From Streptomyces sp. NBC_01288 (lineage in GTDB: Bacteria; Actinomycetota; Actinomycetes; Streptomycetales; Streptomycetaceae): a stretch of DNA of 64,000 nucleotides. Under the pieces are notes generated by a model that saw only the letters and a list, made by a program, of their open reading frames with translations, was not told the origin of the DNA and ran no database searches. The stretch spans positions 248,001 through 312,000 of the forward strand of contig NZ_CP108427.1 in NCBI RefSeq assembly GCF_035982055.1. The letters are read 5' to 3'. Each line of letters starts with the position of its first letter. Position 1 is the first letter of the stretch. Shown here in pieces: positions 43,778 to 51,256 of this stretch. A program made the translations under genes and the position numbers.

Positions 43778-44980
43778 TCAGAGGGTCCTGGCCGATCCCA
43801 CTCCGGGGAGTTGCCATCGCATCCGCGCGGCCGGATCGATCGCGGTCGAGGCGCCCGGTCCGTGCGGACGCTCCATGAGCCCCTCGCGTACGACGCTGCG
43901 CTCGACGAAGGCCTCCTGCGTCCAGGGGATGAACTCGACGAGGGGCGGCACCTCCGAGAGGACGGTGCCGACGAGGTGCTGGTGCACCTGCATCATGTCG
44001 CCGGCGTGCGGAGCGAAGCGCAGGCCCCGTGCCGCCGCGTGCGCCGCGATCTGGAGGAACTCGGTGACGCCGCCGACCCGGGTGACGTCGGCCTGGACGA
44101 CGCGGATGGCGTCGGCGGCCATGAAGGAGGCGAACTGGTGGTAGGAGTAGATGCTTTCGCCGGCCGCGACGTCCAGCCGGGTCGACGACTGGAGGCAGGC
44201 GTGGGCCTGGAGGTCGTCGGCGTGGACCGGTTCCTCGACCCAGTCCATGGCCGCCTCCTCCAGGACCGGCATGATCTGGTTCGCCGTCGACAGGTCCCAG
44301 CGTTGGTTGGCGTCGCACATCAGGGTCACGTCGTCGCCGAGCGCCCGCCGGACCGCGCGTACGCGCCGGGCGTCCTCGCGCCAGTCGGAGCGCCCCACCT
44401 TGATCTTCACCCGGGACCAGCCGTGGTCGACCAACGAGGTGAGGTCCCGGACCAGTTCGGAGTCGGTGAGGTTGAGCCAGCCGCCGTCGGTGTTGTACGC
44501 CTCGACGCTCTCCTGGGTGCCTCCGAGCAGCCGCCACAGGGGCATCCCGGCCCGCTGTGCGGCGAGGTCCCACAGGGCGATGTCGACCATGGCGAGCGCC
44601 ATGTGGACGACGCCGGCCCGGCCGATCCAGTGCGTGGGCAGCCAGTACAGGCGTTTCCAGGTGCCCAGGATGTCCTCGGACGAGGTGTCCAGGAGGGCGT
44701 CGGCATAGTAGGAGAGGATCACGTCGGAGAGGAGTTCGGGAGCGCAGTGCACGCCGGAGATCCCCGTCCCGACCAGGCCGTCGGCGGTGCGGATCTCGAC
44801 CACGGGTACCGTCCAGTGCGCCATGGCGGCCGTGGAGTCGGCGATGGGCCGCTTCAGGGGCACGGCGAGGGCGTAGGTCTCCACGGAGGTGATCACGGCA
44901 CCGTCGTCGCCGCGCAGGAGGTCCGCTCCGTGCGCGGAGAGCAGCCCGCGGGCGGTGCCGAAAGAAGTCTGATCGGTCAT
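43778..44980 (-). CDS. Enolase-superfamily acid-sugar dehydratase (mandelate racemase subgroup)
   Basis: The 400-residue enzyme has KIK (K192, K194), metal ligands D223, E249 and E275 (CDAN, VEEP, AGES) and the H325-D298 dyad (APHAGD; QADVTRVGG). This set marks the mandelate-racemase subgroup of sugar-acid dehydratases (fuconate, talarate/galactarate, arabinonate). It removes water from an aldonate to give a 2-keto-3-deoxy acid. The ATG at 44980 has a weak ribosome site, and one at 45034 is an alternative. Divergent from the LysR gene. Confidence 0.88.
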   Translation of the reverse strand: MTDQTSFGTARGLLSAHGADLLRGDDGAVITSVETYALAVPLKRPIADSTAAMAHWTVPVVEIRTADGLVGTGISGVHCAPELLSDVILSYYADALLDTSSEDILGTWKRLYWLPTHWIGRAGVVHMALAMVDIALWDLAAQRAGMPLWRLLGGTQESVEAYNTDGGWLNLTDSELVRDLTSLVDHGWSRVKIKVGRSDWREDARRVRAVRRALGDDVTLMCDANQRWDLSTANQIMPVLEEAAMDWVEEPVHADDLQAHACLQSSTRLDVAAGESIYSYHQFASFMAADAIRVVQADVTRVGGVTEFLQIAAHAAARGLRFAPHAGDMMQVHQHLVGTVLSEVPPLVEFIPWTQEAFVERSVVREGLMERPHGPGASTAIDPAARMRWQLPGVGSARTL

Positions 44981-45037
44981 TGTCCAAGTCGGCCATGGCC
45001 GCCGGAACTCGTCAACAGCGAAATACGAATACACATG

Positions 45038-45052
45038 ATCTGCCGCGCAGAT
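45038..45052. promoter_or_regulatory. LysR-type binding box
   Basis: ATCTGCCGCGCAGAT fits the LysR consensus ATC-N9-GAT (also T-N11-A). It lies between the divergent dehydratase (ATG 44980) and LysR (ATG 45118) genes, where an autoregulating LysR activator normally binds. Confidence 0.75.
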
Positions 45053-45117
45053 GACATGCCGTCAACGGGAATTCCCCGCCGACGGTGGTCCGGCCGCGAG
45101 GAGAGGAGGTTCGGTCA

Positions 45118-46050
45118 ATGACGCTCGAACTGGCCTGGCTGCGTACCTGGGTCGAGGTCGTGGATACCGGCGGTTTCACCAGAGCGGCCGAAAAGCTGCA
45201 TCTGTCGCAACCGCGTGTCTCGGCACACATCGCGAATCTGGAACGCGAACTCGGCTGTCTGCTCATCGAACGCCGTATCCGACCGCTCACCCTGACCGAT
45301 GACGGGCGCGCTCTGCTCGCCCGGGCGCGATCGGTACTCGCCGCCGCCGACGAATTGGTCACCGCTCGCCAGACCGACCGGGGCGACATCTCCGGAACCG
45401 TCACGGTCGCGAGTTTCGCCAGCGGGAGTTCGGAATTCCTCCCGGCGGTCATCACGGCGCTCCAGAAGGAGTACCCGCGGATCCGGGTGGCGGTCCTGGA
45501 CGGGGACGCGGGCTTCATCGAGGCGGCGCTGTCCGAGCGCCGGGTCTCGGTGGCCCTGCGCCCGGTCCGGCCCGAGCCGCACGACCACGGCTTCACCATG
45601 CGCCCGCTGTGGCGGGAACCCTTCGTCATGCTCGCCCCGACCGGTCATCCACTGCTCAAGAAGAGCGAGATCGAACTCGCGGACTTCGCCGACCAACGCG
45701 TCATCACCATCGGCGATCCCCTCGCCAATACGGTCGTCGGATACGAGGCCGAGGTCGAGTTGAGCATCAAGGACCTGGTCGCACCCTCCGGAACCGTCTC
45801 CCATCAGCCGACCACTCTCGGCGCGATGGTCCGAGCAGGCCACGGAATCGGCATCATCAACTATCTGGGCGCGGTGATGATCCTGCGCGAGGGAATGGAA
45901 ATGCGTCCCATTCAGCATCTCAACCGCTATCGGGACGTGGGAATCTGGTGGCACTCGGAACGACCGCTGGGCGCGGCCGCGCAAGCATTCATCCGAGCGG
46001 TGATAAGAACGCCGAGGCCTGAAGGCACGACCGCCGTTCCACCGGTGTGA
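45118..46050 (+). CDS. LysR-family transcriptional regulator
   Basis: The 310-residue protein has an N-terminal winged HTH (LRTWVEVVDTGGFTRAAEKL, HLSQPRVSAHIANLERELG) and a periplasmic-binding-like effector domain (GTVTVASFASGSSEFLPAVI, PFVMLAPTGHPLL). GGAGG precedes the ATG at 45118. It is divergent from the SDR-dehydratase operon with an ATC-N9-GAT box between them and precedes the lactonase and UxaA genes, so it is the likely local activator, with a sugar acid as inducer (inference). Confidence 0.93.
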   Translation: MTLELAWLRTWVEVVDTGGFTRAAEKLHLSQPRVSAHIANLERELGCLLIERRIRPLTLTDDGRALLARARSVLAAADELVTARQTDRGDISGTVTVASFASGSSEFLPAVITALQKEYPRIRVAVLDGDAGFIEAALSERRVSVALRPVRPEPHDHGFTMRPLWREPFVMLAPTGHPLLKKSEIELADFADQRVITIGDPLANTVVGYEAEVELSIKDLVAPSGTVSHQPTTLGAMVRAGHGIGIINYLGAVMILREGMEMRPIQHLNRYRDVGIWWHSERPLGAAAQAFIRAVIRTPRPEGTTAVPPV

Positions 46051-46064
46051 CGCGGCCCGGATCC

Positions 46065-46091
46065 ATTCGCGGAACGAATGCCCGACATTCG
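46065..46091. promoter_or_regulatory. Alternating ATTCG/CGAAT repeats before the lactonase gene
   Basis: ATTCG (46065-46069), CGAAT (46075-46079) and ATTCG (46087-46091) form two overlapping inverted repeats, 74-100 bases upstream of the SMP-30 start. The word CATTCGCGG here is the exact complement of CCGCGAATG at the GH27 promoter, and CATTCGT recurs at about 47081 before the UxaA gene. Confidence 0.5.
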
Positions 46092-46164
46092 TTAATCAGT
46101 GTTGACGATCACGGACGTCCGGGGCGAGGTTGAGGGAACGAGAGGCAGAACGAATGGAGTCGCG

Positions 46165-47043
46165 ATGGCCGGTGTCCGCACGTACACGAATCTCGATGTG
46201 GCGGTACGCAATGACACGTCGGACGTGGGTGAGGGGCCGGTGTTCGATCCTCGCACCGGACATCTCCTCTGGGTCGACATCTACGGCCGCCTGATTTTTC
46301 GAGACAATCTGTCCACAGGGCGACAGACCGTCACCGACGTCGGCACGATGATCGGCGCGGTCGCACCGCGCGCGACAGACGACGGTTTCGCCGTCGCGGT
46401 GGCGGACGGTTTCGGCTACGTCACCGGCGACGGGCTGACCCTGGTCGACCCGGTCCTCCCCGAGCCGAACCTGCGCATGAACGACGGCAAGGTGGACTCC
46501 CGCGGCAGGTTCTGGGCCGGCAGCAACGACATGGAGTTCGCACCGGGCCAGGGCCGGCTGCACCGGTGGGACGGCGACGGACCGAGCGTCGTCGTCGCGG
46601 ACGGACTCGTCCTGCCGAACGGACTCGGCTGGAACGCCGAGGACACGGTCATGTACCTCGCCGACAGCTACGCCAACCTCCTCTACCGCGCGGACTTCCA
46701 CCCCGAGCCGGGAGAACTCGGCCGCCTGAAGGTGCTGACGAAGACCGAGGGAGTCGGCGTACCGGACGGCCTCGCGGTCGACGTCGAGGGCTGCTTCTGG
46801 GTGGCGATGCACGGCGGACGCGAAGTACGGCGCTACGACCCGACGGGCCGCGTCGTCGGGCTCGTGCCGGTGCCCGTGCTCCAGCCGACCAGTTGTGCCT
46901 TCGGTGCGGACGGCCGCCTGTTCATCACCTCCGCCCGGAACGGCCTGTCCGCCGAGGAGTTGACCAACTCCCCGCTGTCCGGCTCCGTGTTCGTCGTCGA
47001 GACCGGGACGGAGGGGGTTCCCGTCCGGCCGTTCCGCGCCTGA
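46165..47043 (+). CDS. SMP-30/gluconolactonase-family sugar lactonase
   Basis: The 292-residue six-bladed beta-propeller has GEGPVFDPRTGHLLWVDI at the start (metal-ligand Glu), RMNDGKVDSRGRFWAGS (Asn ligand), VLPNGLGWN and VPDGLAVDVEGCFWVA (Asp ligand). It hydrolyses aldonolactones to aldonic acids, the step after a sugar dehydrogenase. GGAG precedes the ATG at 46165. It lies between LysR and UxaA on the same strand. Confidence 0.92.
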   Translation: MAGVRTYTNLDVAVRNDTSDVGEGPVFDPRTGHLLWVDIYGRLIFRDNLSTGRQTVTDVGTMIGAVAPRATDDGFAVAVADGFGYVTGDGLTLVDPVLPEPNLRMNDGKVDSRGRFWAGSNDMEFAPGQGRLHRWDGDGPSVVVADGLVLPNGLGWNAEDTVMYLADSYANLLYRADFHPEPGELGRLKVLTKTEGVGVPDGLAVDVEGCFWVAMHGGREVRRYDPTGRVVGLVPVPVLQPTSCAFGADGRLFITSARNGLSAEELTNSPLSGSVFVVETGTEGVPVRPFRA

Positions 47044-47158
47044 CCCGACTGCCCTGCCGACCCAACTCCCCTCGGGCACCGCGCATTCGTATTCCGGATG
47101 ACGGACCATCGATAACCGTCTTTCCCCTGGGGGGTGTTGGCGTCCTACGGTCGATCAC

Positions 47159-48727
47159 GTGAACCGTGAACGTCGTGACGCAGAGGGACCGGGTCCGGGA
47201 CCGGGACCGGCGGCAACCGTCAGGCCGCTGGTGCCGCGTCCCGGCGTGGACGACGTGGGGCTGCTGCTCGGTGAGGTGCCGGAGGGAACGCTTCTCCAAC
47301 TCCGCGACGGCACGACGCCGGCCGCCGAGGACATCCCCGCCGGGCACAAGGTCGCGCTGCGCGCCGTCCCGAAGGGCGCCCCGGTCCGCAAGTACGGCGA
47401 GGTCATCGGCGTGGCCCTGGCCGACATCCCGGCGGGCGCCCACGTCCACGTGCACAACCTGGGAGTCGGCCGCTGGGAGGAGCCGACCGCGAGCCCGTCA
47501 CCGACCCGCACGCGACCGACCGTCCTCTCCCCCACCCGCGACCACTTCCTCGGCTACCGCAGGGCCGACGGACGCGCGGCCACCCGGAACTACATCGTCG
47601 TCCTCCCGACCGTGAACTGCTCCGCCACGGTGGCCCGCATGATCGCCCTGCGCGCCGACGCCCTGCACAAGGGGACACCGGGTCTCGACGGCGTCATCGC
47701 GCTCCCGCACGACCTCGGCTGCGGAATGGCGGAGGGCACTCCCGGGGACGCGATCCTGCGGCGCACCCTGCGCGGTTACCTCGGCCACGCCAATATCGCG
47801 GGCGCCCTCCTGATCAGCCTCGGCTGCGAGGTGAACCAGCCGGAGAACATCGTGGGCGAGAGCGACACCACGGGCACGGAGATGCTCACCATCCAGCAAC
47901 TCGGCGGCACCGCGGCCACGTTGAACACGGCACTGGACCGCATCGCGGACCTCGTCTCCCGCATCGCCCGGACGCACCGCGTCCCGATCCCGCTCGCCGA
48001 ACTCACCCTCGGCCTCCAATGCGGCGGCAGCGACGCCTACTCCGGCCTGACCGCCAACCCCACGCTGGGCGTGGCGGCGGATCTGCTCGTCGCGGCCGGC
48101 GGCAAGGTCGTACTCGGCGAGACCCCGGAGATCTACGGCGCCCACCACCTCCTGCGGGACAGGGCGTCAACCCCGGAGGCAGCGGCCCGCATCGACCGAC
48201 TCATCGCCTGGTGGCAGGAGTACACGGCCGCCAACGGCGCGACGCTCGACAACAACCCGTCCCGCGGAAACCGGGCCGGTGGCATCACGACCATCTGGGA
48301 GAAGTCCCTCGGCGCCGTACTCAAGTCCGGGACCGGTCCGCTGAACGACGTCGTCGCATACGCGGAGCGGGTCACCGCGCCGGGCCTCACCTTCATGGAC
48401 ACCCCCGGCTACGACCCGGTGTCGGCCACCGGCATGGTCGCCGGCGGCGCCAACCTGCTCGCCTTCACGACCGGCCGCGGCTCACTCTTCGGCTCCCGTC
48501 CCGTCCCCTGCCTGAAGATCAGCACCACCAGCGGGCTCTACGAGCGGATGCGCGGCGACATCGACTTCGACGCCGGGCCCGCGATGAGCCACACCGATCA
48601 ACTCACGTACGGAACAGCCCTGTTCGAGGCCCTCGTGGACATGGCCTCCGGTGCGGAGAGCAAGTCCGAGGCGCTCGGGTTCGGGACGGAGGAGATCGTC
48701 CCCTGGCGCATGGGAGCGGTCCTGTGA
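47159..48727 (+). CDS. UxaA-family (altronate/galactarate-type) dehydratase with SAF domain
   Basis: The 522-residue protein joins an N-terminal SAF-like domain (about 25-100, VGLLLGEVPEGTLLQLRDG) to a UxaA catalytic domain: GRAATRNYIVVLPTVNCSAT, LPHDLGCGM, LQCGGSDAYSGLTANP, ETPEIYGAHHLL and the IWEKSLGA segment. Known relatives are iron-dependent dehydratases of altronate or galactarate. Its place after a lactonase suggests a later step on a sugar acid. The GTG start has no ribosome site and is tentative. Convergent with the DinB gene, 3 bases apart. Confidence 0.88.
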   Translation: MNRERRDAEGPGPGPGPAATVRPLVPRPGVDDVGLLLGEVPEGTLLQLRDGTTPAAEDIPAGHKVALRAVPKGAPVRKYGEVIGVALADIPAGAHVHVHNLGVGRWEEPTASPSPTRTRPTVLSPTRDHFLGYRRADGRAATRNYIVVLPTVNCSATVARMIALRADALHKGTPGLDGVIALPHDLGCGMAEGTPGDAILRRTLRGYLGHANIAGALLISLGCEVNQPENIVGESDTTGTEMLTIQQLGGTAATLNTALDRIADLVSRIARTHRVPIPLAELTLGLQCGGSDAYSGLTANPTLGVAADLLVAAGGKVVLGETPEIYGAHHLLRDRASTPEAAARIDRLIAWWQEYTAANGATLDNNPSRGNRAGGITTIWEKSLGAVLKSGTGPLNDVVAYAERVTAPGLTFMDTPGYDPVSATGMVAGGANLLAFTTGRGSLFGSRPVPCLKISTTSGLYERMRGDIDFDAGPAMSHTDQLTYGTALFEALVDMASGAESKSEALGFGTEEIVPWRMGAVL

Positions 48728-48730
48728 CGG

Positions 48731-49345
48731 TCAACCACGCTCTCGGTACAGGTCGCGCAGCATCGCGATCTCCGCTCCGTGGTGCAGCACTTCCTGGTTG
48801 ACCCACCACACGATGTCGATGAACGGCTCCTCCGCGTCGCTGCCGTGCGGATAGGTGCAGTACCCCACGGTGTCGAGCGCGGCCTCGCCGCCATTCACCA
48901 GCGCCTCCCGCCAGGCACCCGCACCGGCGTCGAAGGCATCGACCGCACCGCCGGCGTCACCGCTGACGGAGAAGTCATCCCGGGTCGACGTACGGCTGCC
49001 GGCCGTGTGGTCGGCGCGCAGGGTCAGCAGCTCGGTGAGATGGCTCAGCCGCCACGCGATGGTGGTGAAGGGCGGGGGCCACGGGTGCGGATAGGCGGCG
49101 GCATCGCGCCCCCAATCCCCCTGTCCCGTCAGGGCGGTTGCCCGCGCTCCCGGCCCGTCCGTCCGCCGTCGCACCGACCAGCAGTCCGGCACCGGCTCCC
49201 AGAAATACTCCGCGTCGGTCATGGGCCCGACCCGGGTGTCCGTCCCGTCGCCGCTGTCCATGACGGGCCCTGTCATACGGCTGGAGAGGCGTTCGCACGC
49301 GAAGTCGAACTGGTCCAGCAGCGGAGCCAGACGGGGTGGGATCAC
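48731..49345 (-). CDS. DinB-fold protein (mycothiol-dependent enzyme superfamily)
   Basis: The 204-residue four-helix protein has the metal-site histidines in TTIAWRLSHLTELL and WVNQEVLHHGAEIAMLRDL, the pattern of the DinB/MDMPI superfamily whose actinobacterial members use mycothiol. The usual first histidine in helix 1 is not obvious. GTG at 49345 follows AGGAG. The substrate is unknown and it has no operon partner. Confidence 0.82.
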   Translation of the reverse strand: MIPPRLAPLLDQFDFACERLSSRMTGPVMDSGDGTDTRVGPMTDAEYFWEPVPDCWSVRRRTDGPGARATALTGQGDWGRDAAAYPHPWPPPFTTIAWRLSHLTELLTLRADHTAGSRTSTRDDFSVSGDAGGAVDAFDAGAGAWREALVNGGEAALDTVGYCTYPHGSDAEEPFIDIVWWVNQEVLHHGAEIAMLRDLYRERG

Positions 49346-49435
49346 TGGGCACTCCTGAAGCGAGCCGGTCGGGCTTCGATACGGCGGTCCGCCGACCCGG
49401 CAACCTAACAGCGCGCCCGCACCGGCGCCTCCCCA

Positions 49436-50347
49436 TTACGAGGTGCGGGCGCGCAGTCGGCGCAGCATCCGGGCGTCCTCGAAGCCGACCGTACGGGCGG
49501 CCGCGTCGGTTGTGGCGCCGTGGCTGATGAGGTGCTCGGCGCGTTCGAGGCGAAGGGTCTGCTGGTAGCGCAGCGGGGTGAGCCCGGTGGCCCGGCCGAA
49601 GAGGCGGGTCAGGGTGCGTTCGCTGACGCCGACCGCCGAAGCGAGGGCGGGCAGCGGAAGCGCTTCGTCGAAGCGGGTGTCGATGAGGTCCTGGGCGCGG
49701 TGCACCGTGTCGTCGAGGTGGGACCGGTGCCGGAGCATCGCGCTGGTCTGCGGTTCGTGGCCGTTGCGGCGGGCGTAGACGACCATGTCCCGGGCGATCT
49801 GCGCGGCCACGGCGGGACCGTGCCGGGTGGCGACGAGGTGCAGGGCGAGGTCGATGCCGCTGGCGATGCCGGCCGAGGTGATGACCCGGTCGTCGGTGGT
49901 GAACAGGACGTCACGGACGACCGTCGCCTTCGGGTGGCGCAGGGCGAGTTCGTCCTGGACGTCGTGGTGGGTGGTGCAGTGGCGGCCGTCGAGGAGTCCG
50001 GCCCGGCCCAGCGCGTCGGCTCCGGCGCAGACGCTGGCCACCGTCCCGCCCCGGGCATGGTGGTCCCGGAGTGCCCCTAGCGTCGTAGCGCCGATGGCGG
50101 GTGCGTCGGCCAGGGTGACGGCACGCCATCCCGGCACCACGATCAGGTCTTCCGGGCCCAGCTCGGGCCAGTCGAGCCCGGCCGCCAGCGGTAGCCCCTG
50201 CGCGCTGGTGACCTGGGGCTGCTCGGCGACGTAGGAGAGCGTGTAGGGGTGCCCGAAGTCGGCGGACGTGGAGAAGACCTGCGCGGGGCCGGCCAGGTCC
50301 AGCAGGTGGACTCCGGGTACCAGGAAGAAGACGACGTGGCTGCTCAC
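49436..50347 (-). CDS. GlxA-type regulator (DJ-1/PfpI domain plus AraC HTH)
   Basis: The 303-residue protein has an N-terminal DJ-1-like domain (HVVFFLVPGVHLLDLAGPAQ; nucleophile-like VCAGADALGRAGLLDGR) and a C-terminal AraC double HTH (ALASAVGVSERTLTRLFGRA, RYQQTLRLERAEHLI). This fusion is the GlxA regulator family. GTG at 50347 lies 10 bases after the isochorismatase stop, so both are in one operon. The target is unknown. Confidence 0.9.
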   Translation of the reverse strand: MSSHVVFFLVPGVHLLDLAGPAQVFSTSADFGHPYTLSYVAEQPQVTSAQGLPLAAGLDWPELGPEDLIVVPGWRAVTLADAPAIGATTLGALRDHHARGGTVASVCAGADALGRAGLLDGRHCTTHHDVQDELALRHPKATVVRDVLFTTDDRVITSAGIASGIDLALHLVATRHGPAVAAQIARDMVVYARRNGHEPQTSAMLRHRSHLDDTVHRAQDLIDTRFDEALPLPALASAVGVSERTLTRLFGRATGLTPLRYQQTLRLERAEHLISHGATTDAAARTVGFEDARMLRRLRARTS

Positions 50348-50357
50348 GATCCGGTCA

Positions 50358-50957
50358 TCATGCCTGATGTGCGGCGGCGGCTTCCAGTTCGTCGACCGTC
50401 GCGATGGTGGCGAAGCGGCCGGCGAGGGCGTACTCGGTCCGGCGGATGACCTCGTCGGCGGGGAGGGTGCGGGGGTCGGCGAGGAGTTCGGCGACGGTCT
50501 GGTCGGCGGGGGCGTCGCGGTGCGGGATGGGGTTCGTCGCGGTCGCGTCGGTGACGAAGGTGACCTGGTAGCCGAAGTCGCTCGCGACGCGGGTGGTGGT
50601 CTCGACGCACTGCTCGGTGCGGATGCCGCAGACCGTGATCTCTCGGACGCCGCTCTCGGTGAGGAGTTGTTGGAGGTTGGTGGTGGTGAAGGCGTTGTGC
50701 GAGGTCTTGTGGAGGAGCGGTTCGCCCTCCGCGCGCTCCAGTCCGTCGATGAGCCGGACGTGGCCGAGGGCCGGGTCGAAGACGTCGCCGCTGCCGGGCT
50801 CGGAGTGCAGCACCCACACCACGAGGTCACCGGCCCGGCGGGCGAGCTGGACCAGACGGTTCGCCTGTTCGGCGATCTTCGGGTCGGAGATGGTCTCCCA
50901 CAGCGGTCGGGCGCGGAAGGATTCCTGGACGTCGATGACGATCAGTGCTCGGGTCAT
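50358..50957 (-). CDS. Isochorismatase-family cysteine hydrolase
   Basis: The 199-residue Rossmann-like hydrolase has the catalytic triad D9 (VIDVQ), K84 (LLHKTSHNAF) and C117 (GIRTEQCVETT). Family members hydrolyse isochorismate, nicotinamide, carbamoyl or biuret-type amides; the specificity is not evident. It is the first gene of a two-gene unit with the GlxA-type regulator. Confidence 0.92.
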   Translation of the reverse strand: MTRALIVIDVQESFRARPLWETISDPKIAEQANRLVQLARRAGDLVVWVLHSEPGSGDVFDPALGHVRLIDGLERAEGEPLLHKTSHNAFTTTNLQQLLTESGVREITVCGIRTEQCVETTTRVASDFGYQVTFVTDATATNPIPHRDAPADQTVAELLADPRTLPADEVIRRTEYALAGRFATIATVDELEAAAAHQA

Positions 50958-51021
50958 GTCCCAAGACTGCGCCGTGCGGGCGGCCCGGCGACAGGCCGCA
51001 TCGGGTCCGGGACCGGACCGA

Positions 51022-51256
51022 TCCGGTCACCGGGCCGAGCGACCTGCCGCCGTACCGCCTACCTGAACTCCGGTCACCGGGTCGAACCGCCTCCCGCCGT
51101 ACCGCCTACCTCAGCTTCGGCCAGCGGGGCGAGCCGCCCGCCGCCGACCCGCCAACCTCAACTCCGGTCACCGGGTCGAGCCGCCCACCGCGGGCCCGAC
51201 CACCTCAACTCCGGTCACCGGATCGACCCGCCCGCCGCCGTACCGCCTACCTCAGT
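51022..51256. repeat. Five tandem 47-bp repeats at the 3-prime end of pyc
   Basis: Units begin at 51022, 51069, 51116, 51163 and 51210, with an exact 47-bp period. Four units carry the palindrome CCGGTCACCGG followed by (g/a)tCGA or a close variant; the third is degenerate (TTCGGCCAGCGGGGCGAG). The last unit runs into pyc and includes its stop codon (51247-51249), whose CTACCTcA(g/a) context is echoed in the other units. The array fills most of the gap before the isochorismatase start at 50957. Confidence 0.9.

Noticed and set aside
51022..51256. CRISPR array
   Set aside because: Units are contiguous with no unique spacers, the period is 47 bp in total, and no cas genes are in the window.
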